Source of the DNA: Lachnospiraceae bacterium
Lineage (GTDB): Bacteria > Bacillota > Clostridia > Lachnospirales > Lachnospiraceae
Length of the DNA: 57,435 bases
Assembly (NCBI GenBank): GCA_017622875.1
Contig: JAGAQG010000043.1
Coordinates: 1 to 57,435, forward strand
Reading direction: 5' to 3'
The position numbers and the translations under genes are program-made. This document shows positions 43,316 through 51,859 of this stretch, piece by piece (the stretch's first letter is position 1; the number at the start of each line of letters is the position of its first letter). The notes under the pieces are model-generated. The model was not told the DNA's origin. It saw only the letters and a program-made list of their open reading frames with translations, and did no database searches.

Positions 43316-44206
43316 ATGAAAAACTTAATTTGTGCTTCTGAAGTCACATTGAACATTACTGACGTGGCAGAGGCGAAGGAAGAACTTGGAAGATTTGCCC
43401 AGTGGCTGGAGGATCTGTTTCCAAAACTGCTTGACTTTATTCTGCAGGTCGCACTGGCATTTGTAGTTATTGTCATTGGGATGAAGGTCATTGGCTGGGT
43501 TCGAAAGATTTTAAGAAAATCGTTAGAAAGAAGTGAAGCGGACACAGGACTCATTCAGTTTTTGGATTCGCTGGTAAAATATGCACTGTATCTGGTTCTG
43601 GGACTTAGCGTTTTGCAGAAATTCGGAGTGCAGACCACATCCATTGTAGCTGCCATCGGTTCTCTGGGGGTAGCCATTGGTCTGGCACTGCAGGGAAGTT
43701 TATCAAACTTTGCAGGCGGCGTGATCATTTTACTGCTGAAACCGTTCAAGGCGGGAGACTACATAGTTCAGGGAAGTCTGGAAGGATCAGTTAGCGAAAT
43801 TCAGTTATTCTATACGACGCTTTTAACCGGAGATAATCGCAAAGTGGTAATTCCAAACGGACAGCTGGCAGATAACAGTCTGATCAATGTGACTTCTTCG
43901 GACACAAGACGACTGGATATCAAGGTGGGAATTTCTTATAATGCAGATATTAAGCTTGCGAAAGAAATTTTGTTAAACCTTGCAAACAGCGATGCGGATG
44001 TATTGCAGGAAGAAGGAAAAGCACCTATGGCAGTGGTGGAGAATCTTGGGGAAAGCTCTGTTGATATGATGCTCCGTGTGTGGACACCAACTGACAAATA
44101 TTGGGATGTGAAATTTCGTTTAAATGAGGCAGTGAAGCTGTCCTATGATGAAGCAGGTATTGAAATCCCATTCAATCAGTTAGATGTTCATTTAATAAAT
44201 TCTTAA
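43316..44206 (+). CDS. mscS: Small-conductance mechanosensitive channel
   Basis: A 296-residue MscS family channel that releases solutes on osmotic downshock. Three hydrophobic helices lie between about residues 38 and 138; the pore helix includes AIGLALQGSLSNFAGGVIILL, and the beta-domain starts with KPFKAGDYI. AAGGAGG precedes the start. It closes the rluF-ligA-mscS unit. Confidence 0.92.
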   Translation: MKNLICASEVTLNITDVAEAKEELGRFAQWLEDLFPKLLDFILQVALAFVVIVIGMKVIGWVRKILRKSLERSEADTGLIQFLDSLVKYALYLVLGLSVLQKFGVQTTSIVAAIGSLGVAIGLALQGSLSNFAGGVIILLLKPFKAGDYIVQGSLEGSVSEIQLFYTTLLTGDNRKVVIPNGQLADNSLINVTSSDTRRLDIKVGISYNADIKLAKEILLNLANSDADVLQEEGKAPMAVVENLGESSVDMMLRVWTPTDKYWDVKFRLNEAVKLSYDEAGIEIPFNQLDVHLINS

Positions 44207-44217
44207 AAATATGACGC

Positions 44218-44246
44218 TTGTCAAAAAAGCGAAAATAGTGTATTCT
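44218..44246 (+). promoter_or_regulatory. Promoter of pyrBI
   Basis: TTGTCA (44218-44223), 17 bases, TATTCT (44241-44246). The leader to pyrB is only about 30 bases, so no PyrR attenuator or leader peptide is present. Confidence 0.75.
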
Positions 44247-44282
44247 AAATAGTTGAAAATAAATGAATATTAGGAGGTACGA

Positions 44283-45200
44283 ATGAGACATTTAATGACT
44301 CCTTTGGACTTGTCAGTGGAAGAACTGGACAAGTTATTAGATCTTGGGAACGACATTGAAAAGCATCCTGAGAAATATGCACATGCCTGTGCAGGAAAGA
44401 AGCTTGCGACTCTGTTTTATGAGCCAAGTACAAGAACAAGACTCAGCTTTGAAGCTGCGATGATGAACCTTGGCGGTAATGTACTTGGATTTTCATCCGC
44501 AGCAAGCAGTTCGGCAGCAAAGGGAGAAAGCGTATCTGATACGATTCGTATGATTTCCTGCTATGCAGATATCTGTGCAATGCGTCATCCAAAAGAAGGT
44601 GCACCAATGGTAGCAAGCCGTGTATCTTCCATTCCTGTGATCAATGCAGGGGATGGTGGACATCAGCATCCGACACAGACATTAACCGACCTTCTGACGA
44701 TACGTTCTTTAAAAGGTCGTCTTGACAATCTGGTAATCGGTCTTTGCGGAGACTTGAAATTTGGACGTACTGTTCACTCTTTGATCAAAGCACTGGCACG
44801 TTATGAAGGCATCTCATTTGTACTGATTTCACCGGAAGAATTAAGAATTCCGGAATACATCCGAGAAGATGTTTTAGATGCACAGGGAATTCCTTATAAA
44901 GAAGTAGAGCATATTGAAGATGTTATGCCGGATCTGGATATTCTCTATATGACACGTGTTCAGAGAGAACGTTTCTTTAATGAAGAAGATTACATTCGAT
45001 TAAAAGACTTCTATGTGTTAGATAAGAAGAAAATGGAACTTGCAAAAGAAGATATGCTGGTTCTTCATCCGCTTCCACGTGTAAATGAAATTTCTGTTGA
45101 AGTGGATAATGACCCTAGAGCAGCATATTTCAGACAGGTACAGTATGGAGTTTACGTGCGTATGGCACTGATCCTCACATTACTGGGAATCGAGGTGTAG
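44283..45200 (+). CDS. pyrB: Aspartate carbamoyltransferase catalytic subunit
   Basis: Joins carbamoyl phosphate and aspartate in pyrimidine synthesis, using the product of CarAB encoded at 17-21 kb. The 305 residues carry the carbamoyl-phosphate loop [13 protein letters not shown], the HPTQTL motif and the late HPLPRVNEI aspartate site. AGGAGG lies just before the start. The gene is followed one base later by pyrI. Confidence 0.96.
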   Translation: MRHLMTPLDLSVEELDKLLDLGNDIEKHPEKYAHACAGKKLATLFYEPSTRTRLSFEAAMMNLGGNVLGFSSAASSSAAKGESVSDTIRMISCYADICAMRHPKEGAPMVASRVSSIPVINAGDGGHQHPTQTLTDLLTIRSLKGRLDNLVIGLCGDLKFGRTVHSLIKALARYEGISFVLISPEELRIPEYIREDVLDAQGIPYKEVEHIEDVMPDLDILYMTRVQRERFFNEEDYIRLKDFYVLDKKKMELAKEDMLVLHPLPRVNEISVEVDNDPRAAYFRQVQYGVYVRMALILTLLGIEV

Positions 45201-45201
45201 G

Positions 45202-45645
45202 ATGTTAAACGTAGGTACAATTCAGGAAGGCTTTGTTCTGGACCATATTCCGGCCGGAAAGAGCATGGATATTTACAAATATCTGCATTTGGATCAGCTG
45301 GATTGCTGTGTTGCCATCATTAAAAATGCAAGAAGCAATAAAATGGGCAAAAAAGATATTATGAAGATCGAATGTCCGATTGATTTCATTGATATGAATG
45401 TCCTTGGATTTATTGATCACACAATTACAGTGAATATTATCAAAGATGCAGAAATCGTTGAAAAGAAAGCATTGCAGCTTCCGAAAGAAGTAGTCAATGT
45501 GGTAAAATGTAAAAATCCTCGCTGTATTACATCTATTGAACAGGAGCTGGAACATATTTTTGTGTTGACAGATCCGCGCAAGGAAGTTTACAGATGTAAA
45601 TGGTGTGAAGAAAAATACAGAGGAAGATTAAGAAGAAAACTTTAA
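45202..45645 (+). CDS. pyrI: Aspartate carbamoyltransferase regulatory subunit
   Basis: Regulatory chain that gives the enzyme nucleotide control (ATP up, CTP down). The 147 residues include the nucleotide-binding alpha/beta domain and a C-terminal zinc domain with Cys103, Cys108, Cys132 and Cys135. Start and pyrB stop are one base apart. Confidence 0.96.
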   Translation: MLNVGTIQEGFVLDHIPAGKSMDIYKYLHLDQLDCCVAIIKNARSNKMGKKDIMKIECPIDFIDMNVLGFIDHTITVNIIKDAEIVEKKALQLPKEVVNVVKCKNPRCITSIEQELEHIFVLTDPRKEVYRCKWCEEKYRGRLRRKL

Positions 45646-45651
45646 TTTTCA

Positions 45652-45679
45652 GGCAGGTCCTAAGGGACCTGCCTTTTTT
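45652..45679 (+). terminator. Terminator of pyrBI
   Basis: A perfect 9-bp stem (45652-45660 with 45665-45673), a four-base loop and six T residues, seven bases after pyrI. Confidence 0.95.
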
Positions 45680-45685
45680 GGTACT

Positions 45686-46081
45686 TCAGCTGTTTCTGCG
45701 CTGGCGTTTGAAAAGTGCCTCATAGAAAAGCCCCAGCCCGAACCATAAGGGAGCGTAGTCTAAACGGATGACCCCGTCTACATTAAATGGGGTTCCGGAA
45801 TAATCCCATGGACAGATGCCAAATTTCTTTAAGATACTTCCGGATACAAATTCTGCGAAAAAAATGTGTACCATATAGATAAAGCCCCGGAAAAAAGTGT
45901 TGAACCTGCGATATATGCGGGATAAAGGTTCTATGAGTGCTGCACAGCCATAGATTGGGAACATCCAGAGGGAGGAGTGTCCCATAAGATTAAAATGTCC
46001 GGTAACAAGTGAATTGAGGCCGGTCCAGAGAATTTCGACGCACCAGCCAATGGCGCCGCAAAGGATAAATCTGTTTTTCAT
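45686..46081 (-). CDS. CmpB-like membrane protein (putative ABC transporter permease family)
   Basis: A 131-residue membrane protein with three to four hydrophobic segments. Motifs GWCVEILWTG, SLWMFPIYG and CPWDYSGTPFNVDGVIRLDYAPLWFGLGL are typical of the ABC_trans_CmpB family found widely in clostridia. Despite the family name, no ATPase partner is nearby and the function is unknown. It is convergent with pyrI. Confidence 0.8.
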   Translation of the reverse strand: MKNRFILCGAIGWCVEILWTGLNSLVTGHFNLMGHSSLWMFPIYGCAALIEPLSRIYRRFNTFFRGFIYMVHIFFAEFVSGSILKKFGICPWDYSGTPFNVDGVIRLDYAPLWFGLGLFYEALFKRQRRNS

Positions 46082-46116
46082 AATAGAAAGTATGTCCCTG
46101 TTTTAAAAGAATATGT

Positions 46117-46145
46117 TTGAAAAAAAAGGTAAATCGAGTTATACT
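46117..46145 (+). promoter_or_regulatory. Promoter of pheA
   Basis: TTGAAA (46117-46122), 17 bases, TATACT (46140-46145). The leader to the chosen start is about 68 bases and shows no terminator or T-box. Confidence 0.75.
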
Positions 46146-46219
46146 GTTACCATTCACCGTGTCAAAGTGTTTGGCTGGGCGCGATGAAGCTTAAGGATTG
46201 TGAAATGAGGAAGAATGAA

Positions 46220-47350
46220 ATGACAGATTTACTGGTCTTAAGAGATGAGATTGATAAGATTGACAGACAGATGGTGGAGCTTTTTGAAAAGCGAATGGAA
46301 ATCTGCGCAGAGGTGGCAGAATATAAGATCAGTACCGGAAAAAAGGTATTGGACAGAGAGCGTGAGGTCAGCAAATTAAATACTTTAGGTGCGCTGGCAC
46401 ATTCGGACTTTAATAAGCATGGAGTGAAAGAACTTTTTCAGCAGATTATGGCAATGAGCCGTAAATTACAGTATCAGCTTCTGGAAAAGAATGGAGTAAA
46501 AGGAAAACTTGATTTTACCGGTGTTGAGAAGCTTGATATGGATGGTGTACGCGTGGTCTATCAGGGGCTGGAGGGTGCTTATGCCCATCAGGCGGCTTTG
46601 GAATATTTTGGAGGAGATGTAAATTGTTTCCATGTGGAACGTTGGAGAGATGCGATGGAAGCGATCAAAGAGGGAAGTGCGGATTATGCAGTGCTTCCGT
46701 TAGAAAACTCTACAGCGGGAATTGTCAGCGATAATTATGATCTGTTAAATGAGTACAGCAATTATATTGTAGGCGAAAAGGTAATTTACGTGGACCATGT
46801 GCTGATGGGATTGCCGGATGCAGAGATGGAAGATATTGAAGAGGTATATTCTCATCCGCAGGCTTTGATGCAGTGTTCCAGATTCCTGGAAGAACACAGC
46901 GGATGGAAGCAGAGAAGCATTGGAAACACCGCAGTTGCAGTGAAGACGGTAAAAGATTTTGGAGATAAGACAAAGGCAGCCATCGGAAGCAGACAGGCGG
47001 CAGAATACTATGGCATGAAGGTGTTGAAAGAAGGCATCTGTCATGGTAAATCCAACTCTACAAGATTTATCATTGTGACAAATCAGAAGATTTTTGAGAA
47101 GGACGCGAAGAAGATCAGTATCTGCTTTGAAGTACCGCATGTCAGTGGTAGTCTTTACAATATTCTGTCTCATTTCATTTATAATGATCTGAATATGAAT
47201 AAGATCGAGTCCAGACCGATTCCTGACAAACAGTGGGAATATCACTTCTTTGTGGATTTTGATGGAAACTTAAATGATTCTGCAGTGAAGAACGCGCTGA
47301 GAGGAATCAAGGAAGAGACGACGAATTTTAAGATTCTTGGAAATTATTAA
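46220..47350 (+). CDS. pheA: Bifunctional chorismate mutase / prephenate dehydratase
   Basis: Converts chorismate to prephenate and then phenylpyruvate for phenylalanine. The 376-residue chain has an AroQ-type mutase at about 1-85 (LRDEIDKIDRQMVELFEKRM), the dehydratase at about 105-285 with GAYAHQAAL and the STRF catalytic block, and a C-terminal ACT domain with ESRPIP for phenylalanine feedback. ATG at 46220 is preferred because GAGGAAG lies about eight bases before it and the mutase fold begins right there; in-frame starts at 46205 and 46184 are possible. Confidence 0.92.
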   Translation: MTDLLVLRDEIDKIDRQMVELFEKRMEICAEVAEYKISTGKKVLDREREVSKLNTLGALAHSDFNKHGVKELFQQIMAMSRKLQYQLLEKNGVKGKLDFTGVEKLDMDGVRVVYQGLEGAYAHQAALEYFGGDVNCFHVERWRDAMEAIKEGSADYAVLPLENSTAGIVSDNYDLLNEYSNYIVGEKVIYVDHVLMGLPDAEMEDIEEVYSHPQALMQCSRFLEEHSGWKQRSIGNTAVAVKTVKDFGDKTKAAIGSRQAAEYYGMKVLKEGICHGKSNSTRFIIVTNQKIFEKDAKKISICFEVPHVSGSLYNILSHFIYNDLNMNKIESRPIPDKQWEYHFFVDFDGNLNDSAVKNALRGIKEETTNFKILGNY

Positions 47351-47356
47351 AAATAA

Positions 47357-47385
47357 TTGACATTTCGAAAATGAGATGCTATTAT
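47357..47385 (+). promoter_or_regulatory. Promoter of tRNA-Thr
   Basis: A perfect TTGACA (47357-47362), 17 bases and TATTAT (47380-47385), 22 bases before the tRNA. Confidence 0.8.
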
Positions 47386-47406
47386 ATTTTGGCATGATAA
47401 ATGCAA

Positions 47407-47479
47407 GCTGCTATGGCACAGGTGGTAGCGCACCTCATTGGTAGTGAGGAGGTCACGAGTTCAACTCTCGTTAGCAGCT
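47407..47479 (+). tRNA. tRNA-Thr (anticodon GGT)
   Basis: A 73-base cloverleaf. Acceptor GCTGCTA pairs with TAGCAGC; the anticodon stem CCTCA/TGAGG encloses TTGGTAG (anticodon GGT at 47440-47442, reading ACC); the T arm is ACGAG/CTCGT with loop TTCAACT. The D stem GCAC/GCGC has one A-C mismatch. The discriminator is T and CCA is not encoded. Confidence 0.9.
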
Positions 47480-47521
47480 TTGAAAATCAAAATTGAAGAC
47501 TCGAAGAGACACGATAAGAAG

Positions 47522-47546
47522 GCACTTTTTCGGAAGTGCTTTTTTG
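47522..47546 (+). terminator. Terminator after tRNA-Thr
   Basis: A 6-bp stem (47522-47527 with 47534-47539) with a six-base loop and at least six T residues, about 40 bases behind the tRNA. Confidence 0.85.
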
Positions 47547-47626
47547 TTTTTCATTTTATGCATGAAAACTTTCCATCCTTTTTGTGAATTTTGTGGACTT
47601 TTTGCTGGAAATAAAAGAGAAAAAAC

Positions 47627-47694
47627 TTGCAAAATAAAGATTATTCGTGTATAATTATGCAAGTATATTACTTTATCAGGTTGAAGTGATAAAG
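47627..47694 (+). promoter_or_regulatory. Promoter and 5' hairpin of the DUF3798 lipoprotein gene
   Basis: TTGCAA (47627-47632), 17 bases and a perfect TATAAT (47650-47655). Just after the expected start, a perfect 8-bp hairpin (47671-47678 with 47687-47694) lies near the 5' end, a structure that often stabilises abundant mRNAs. It is followed by AGGAGG before the gene. Confidence 0.75.
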
Positions 47695-47733
47695 GAGAAA
47701 TATATTAAAGAAAAAAAGTAGGAGGATGAAGAA

Positions 47734-48933
47734 ATGAAAAAGATTATTTCTTTATTACTTGCGCTTACAATGACTGTATCTTTAGTAGCATGCAGCAGCG
47801 CAAGCACATCAACTGAAGAAGCTGCTCCAGCTGCAACAGAAGAAACAGCAACAGAAGAAACAGCAACAGAAGAAGCAGCAACAGAATCTACAGCTGATTA
47901 CAAAATCGGTATCGTAACAGGTACTGTATCTCAGGGTGAAGAAGAATATCAGGCAGCTCAGAACATGAAAGCTAAATATGGCGACATGATCGTAACAGCT
48001 ACATATCCAGATAACTTCTCTACAGAAACAGAACAGACAATTGCTACAGTAACAAACATGGCAGCTGACCCAGACGTTAAAGTTATCGTTTTCGTACAGG
48101 CAGTTCCAGGTGCTACAGCAGCTATCAACAAAGTAAAAGAAACACGTGATGATATCCTTTTCATCTGCGGTGTTTGTGCTGAAGACCCAGGCGTTATCGC
48201 AGCAGCTTCTGATATCTGTATGTTAGTAGATGAAATCTCTATGGGTACAACAATCATCGACGAAGCAGCTAAAATGGGTGCTAAGACATTCGTTCACATT
48301 TCTTTCGAACGTCACTTAGGATACGCTACAATTGCTGGTCGTCAGGCTCTCTTCAAAGAAAGATGTGCTGAACTCGGCATCGAATACGTTGAAGCTACAG
48401 CTCCAGACCCAACAGGTGATGCAGGTGTTACAGGTGCTCAGGCATGGGTAACAGAAAACATCAAAGTTTACGTTGATCAGTATGGCAAAGATACAGCATT
48501 CTTCTGTACAAACTGCTCTATGCAGGTTCCATTGATTCAGCAGGTAGCTGAACTTGGAGCAATCTATCCACAGCAGTGCTGCCCATCTCCATACCATGCA
48601 TATCCTTCAGCATTCAACATCTCTACAGAAGGTCATGAAGGCGATGTACCATACATGTTAGATCAGATCACAGCGAAAGTTGCTGAATATGGCAACACAG
48701 GCCGTATGGCTACATGGGAAGTACCTATCAACATGATGATGATCGAAGCTGGTGTTGAATACGGTATCAAGTGGTGTGAAGGCGAAATCACAGATCGTTG
48801 TGATGAAGAAGCTTTATTAGCTGAAATGAAAGCTATCGCAGGTGATGCTACAACAGTTACACATTACTCTGATGATGCTACAGGCGAACTTGACAACTTC
48901 TTCATGATCCTTTGCCCATTCTATGAATTCTAG
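47734..48933 (+). CDS. DUF3798 lipoprotein, probable ABC substrate-binding protein
   Basis: A 399-residue exported lipoprotein. The signal peptide ends at Cys20 (LVACSS); a Glu/Ala/Thr linker with a 15-base tandem repeat follows. The body starts YKIGIVTGTVSQGEEEY and matches DUF3798, with a periplasmic-binding-protein-like fold of two alpha/beta lobes (IGIVTG, VKVIVFVQAVPG, TFVHISFERHLGY). Four genes in a row (binding protein, double ATPase, two permeases) define an importer. The substrate is unknown. Codon use is that of a highly expressed gene, and its own promoter with a hairpin downstream would give excess binding protein. Confidence 0.85.
   Translation: MKKIISLLLALTMTVSLVACSSASTSTEEAAPAATEETATEETATEEAATESTADYKIGIVTGTVSQGEEEYQAAQNMKAKYGDMIVTATYPDNFSTETEQTIATVTNMAADPDVKVIVFVQAVPGATAAINKVKETRDDILFICGVCAEDPGVIAAASDICMLVDEISMGTTIIDEAAKMGAKTFVHISFERHLGYATIAGRQALFKERCAELGIEYVEATAPDPTGDAGVTGAQAWVTENIKVYVDQYGKDTAFFCTNCSMQVPLIQQVAELGAIYPQQCCPSPYHAYPSAFNISTEGHEGDVPYMLDQITAKVAEYGNTGRMATWEVPINMMMIEAGVEYGIKWCEGEITDRCDEEALLAEMKAIAGDATTVTHYSDDATGELDNFFMILCPFYEF
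47833..47886 (+). repeat. 15-bp tandem repeat in the lipoprotein linker
   Basis: Three and a half copies of GCAACAGAAGAAACA (one base changed in copy three) encode the ATEET repeats of the disordered linker. Being a multiple of three, gain or loss of units would change linker length without a frameshift. Confidence 0.85.
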
Positions 48934-48980
48934 GATTTGGCAATTGCTTAATTAAAGGATTGAAGTATTAATGATAGTTG

Positions 48981-49013
48981 ATGCGTTCATCGCTTTTATA
49001 ACGATGAACGCAT
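48981..49013 (+). terminator. Intercistronic hairpin between binding protein and ATPase genes
   Basis: A perfect 12-bp stem (48981-48992 with 49002-49013) with a nine-base loop and a poor T run (TGCTATGTTTTT). Two smaller hairpins follow, at 49026-49048 and 49141-49160. Such structures between a binding protein gene and its transporter genes usually lower downstream expression or protect the upstream mRNA. The 242 bases here contain no gene that I can see. Confidence 0.7.
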
Positions 49014-49175
49014 TGCTATGTTTTTACGCTGTGAGGATTTTGCAGCGTATGTCTGAAATGTATTTGCACATAAAGACACACTGTAATAGCACTGTGAGCG
49101 CTGAACAGTTTGCACGCAGCAGTGTAGTATTAGATGTCGCGTAAAGCGTTCAACGCTTACAAAAGGGGTAAGGAA

Positions 49176-50771
49176 ATGGAAACTAAGTATTTATTAAAGA
49201 TGGACAACATCTCCAAAGAGTATTTTGGTAACAAAGTACTGAAAAATGTTCAGCTCCATGTTGCACCAGGTGAAATCCACGCACTCATGGGGGAAAACGG
49301 TGCTGGTAAATCAACATTGATGAACATCCTGTTTGGTATGCCGGTCATCCACAATACAGGCGGTTTCGAAGGAACAATTCAGTTCGACGGACAGACTGTA
49401 AATATCGATAGCCCACAGAAGGCTATGGAACTTGGTATCGGTATGGTACATCAGGAATTCATGTTAATCCCAGGTTTTACAGTTACAGAAAATGTAAAGC
49501 TGGGCCGTGAAATTACTACACCAACAATTGCCAGCGGAGTATTTGGCAAATCATTGGAAAAATTAGACAGACCAGCCATGGCATCAGATGCCCGTAAAGC
49601 ACTTGATACCATTGGACTTAACATTCCGGAAACAGACACAGTTGGCGGTATGCCGGTAGGTTATATGCAGTTTATCGAAATCGCCCGCGAAATTGATAAA
49701 ACAGGCATGAAGCTGTTGATCTTCGACGAACCAACAGCCGTTTTAACAGAAAGTGAAGCGCAGAAGCTTCTTGAAACAATGCAGGTACTGACTTCCAAAG
49801 GTATCTCCATTATCTTCATCACACACCGTATCGATGAAGTGATTCAGGTTGCGAACAGCATGACAGTTCTTCGTGATGGTACATTTGTACAGCACGTAGA
49901 AACAAAAGGTACAACCGCAGCAGAAATCGCTGAAATGATGGTTGGACGTAAAGTAGAAAAATTAGTAGATGATGCAGGGAAAGATACACGTACCATCAGC
50001 GATGATGACATCTTACTGCGTCTGAAAGACTTCCATGTAGATATGCCGGGAGAAAAGGTTCGTGGTGTTGATCTCGATATCCGCCGCGGCGAAATCCTTG
50101 GTATCGGTGGTCTTGCAGGTCAGGGTAAAGTTGGTATTCCAAATGGTATCCTTGGACTGTACAAGAGCACAGGAACTGTGAAATTTGAAGGTGAAGTCAT
50201 TGAAACAGAAAAACTTGGCGCTGCCTTAAAGAAACACATTGCGTTCGTTTCTGAAGACCGTCGAGGTGTAGGTCTTCTTCTGGAAGAATCTATTGAAAAT
50301 AATATTACATTTACTGCAATGCAGATTGATGGCAAGTTCTTAAAGAATTATGGTCCATTAAAACTGTTTGACAGTAAAAAAGCACGTGAACATGCACTTG
50401 ATATGATCAAACAGCTGGATATCCGCTGTACAGGTCCTGAACAGTATGCAGGCAGATTATCCGGTGGTAACCAGCAGAAAGTTTGTCTTGCACGTGCCAT
50501 TACAATGGAACCAAAACTTCTCATCGTATCTGAACCAACTCGTGGTATCGATATCGGTGCAAAGAAGCTTGTTCTTGAATTATTAGCAAAAATGAACCGC
50601 GAAGAAGGAATGACCATTATCATGGTAAGTTCCGAATTAAACGAACTTCGCAGCTTATGTGATCGTATCGCAATCGTATCTGACGGACAGTTAACAGGAA
50701 TCTTTGCTCCTGATGCTTCTGATGCAGAATACGGTATGGCGATGTCAGGCGTGAAAGGAGGAAACAAGTAA
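49176..50771 (+). CDS. ABC importer ATPase, RbsA-type with two nucleotide-binding domains
   Basis: A 531-residue double ATPase. The first half has Walker A GENGAGKST near residue 40 and Walker B LLIFDEPTAVL, but its signature reads MPVGYMQ instead of LSGGQ. The second half has a degenerate Walker A (GLAGQGKVG) and a good LSGGNQQK signature; Walker B reads LLIVSEPTRGID, with Ser for Asp. One competent composite site is therefore expected, as in other RbsA or nucleoside-type ATPases. The start at 49176 has AAAAGGGG upstream; an in-frame ATG at 49134 lies in a hairpin without a ribosome site. The permease gene pair follows directly. Confidence 0.9.
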   Translation: METKYLLKMDNISKEYFGNKVLKNVQLHVAPGEIHALMGENGAGKSTLMNILFGMPVIHNTGGFEGTIQFDGQTVNIDSPQKAMELGIGMVHQEFMLIPGFTVTENVKLGREITTPTIASGVFGKSLEKLDRPAMASDARKALDTIGLNIPETDTVGGMPVGYMQFIEIAREIDKTGMKLLIFDEPTAVLTESEAQKLLETMQVLTSKGISIIFITHRIDEVIQVANSMTVLRDGTFVQHVETKGTTAAEIAEMMVGRKVEKLVDDAGKDTRTISDDDILLRLKDFHVDMPGEKVRGVDLDIRRGEILGIGGLAGQGKVGIPNGILGLYKSTGTVKFEGEVIETEKLGAALKKHIAFVSEDRRGVGLLLEESIENNITFTAMQIDGKFLKNYGPLKLFDSKKAREHALDMIKQLDIRCTGPEQYAGRLSGGNQQKVCLARAITMEPKLLIVSEPTRGIDIGAKKLVLELLAKMNREEGMTIIMVSSELNELRSLCDRIAIVSDGQLTGIFAPDASDAEYGMAMSGVKGGNK

Positions 50772-51859
50772 TGACGAAAGAAAAATTCAAAAAAGCACTT
50801 GATGTCATCGGTATTCCTCGTTTGATCGTATTTTGCTTCTTATTAGCAATTGTTATCGTAGCATACGTAAATGGAATCGATGTTAAATCATACCTTACTT
50901 CTACCATGAAATATTGGGGAATGTGGGTTATCCTTGTACTTGCAATGATACCAACTATCAAATGTGGTATCGGACCAAACTACGGTGTCAGCTTAGGTAT
51001 CGTAGCAGGTTTACTTGGACCACTGCTTTCAATCCAGTTCAATATTGCACCAGCAGTGAACGCAGTGCTTCCGGGCTTTGGCCCATGGGCAGCGATGTTC
51101 TTCGCAATGATCGTATCTGGTGTACTTGCATGGCTTGTAGGTATTGTCTATGGTAAGATCTTAAACCTTGTAAAAGGTTCCGAAATGACAGTTACAACTT
51201 ATATCGGTTATTCTGTTATTTATTTAATGTGTATCGTATGGTTCCGCGCACCATTCTCCAGTGGTGAAATTACATGGCCATTAGGTGGTGTGGGTGTACG
51301 TAACTCCGTATCTATGGAAACAAGCTTTGGCGGATTATTAAATGACGTACTTAGCTTCAGCATCTTCGGAGTAGAAATCCCTACAGGACTCATTCTGTTC
51401 TGTCTGTTAATCTGCTTCGTTGTATACTTATTCTTCCGCACAAAGACAGGTCTTGCAATCCAGGCAACTGGTGCAAACCCAACATTTGCACGTGCATCAG
51501 GTATCGATGTTGACAAAATGCGTGTCAAAGGTGTTGCATTATCAACACTGCTCGGTGCTCTTGGTATTGTAATTTATACACAGGGCTTCGGTTACTTACA
51601 GGCTTATACAGCACCTCTTCAGATGGGCTTTATCTGTGTAGCTTCCGTACTTATCGGTGGTGCTACCATGAACAAAGCAACAATCATGAACGTAATCATC
51701 GGTACATTCCTGTATCAGGGTCTTGTTATCTTTACACCGCCAGTATCTAACCAGTTACTTGCAGGTACAGATATCTCTGATACAATGCGTCAGATCATCC
51801 AGAACGGTGTAATTCTGTACGCTCTTGTAAAATCGAAAGGAGGTTCTTCAAATGAATAA
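50771..51859 (+). CDS. ABC importer permease 1 (BPD_transp_2 family)
   Basis: A 362-residue permease of the branched-chain amino acid/sugar/nucleoside class with about eight to ten helices. The cytoplasmic coupling segment FRTKTGLAIQATGANPTFARASGIDVDKMRV contacts the ATPase. The start overlaps the ATPase stop by one base and its end overlaps the next start, so all three are translated together. Confidence 0.9.
   Translation: MTKEKFKKALDVIGIPRLIVFCFLLAIVIVAYVNGIDVKSYLTSTMKYWGMWVILVLAMIPTIKCGIGPNYGVSLGIVAGLLGPLLSIQFNIAPAVNAVLPGFGPWAAMFFAMIVSGVLAWLVGIVYGKILNLVKGSEMTVTTYIGYSVIYLMCIVWFRAPFSSGEITWPLGGVGVRNSVSMETSFGGLLNDVLSFSIFGVEIPTGLILFCLLICFVVYLFFRTKTGLAIQATGANPTFARASGIDVDKMRVKGVALSTLLGALGIVIYTQGFGYLQAYTAPLQMGFICVASVLIGGATMNKATIMNVIIGTFLYQGLVIFTPPVSNQLLAGTDISDTMRQIIQNGVILYALVKSKGGSSNE

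Noticed and set aside
44207-44282. PyrR attenuator before pyrB
   Set aside because: The leader after the promoter is about 30 bases, with no hairpin or PyrR-binding loop.
47833-47886. CRISPR-like repeat array
   Set aside because: The repeat is a contiguous coding tandem without spacers, inside a lipoprotein linker.
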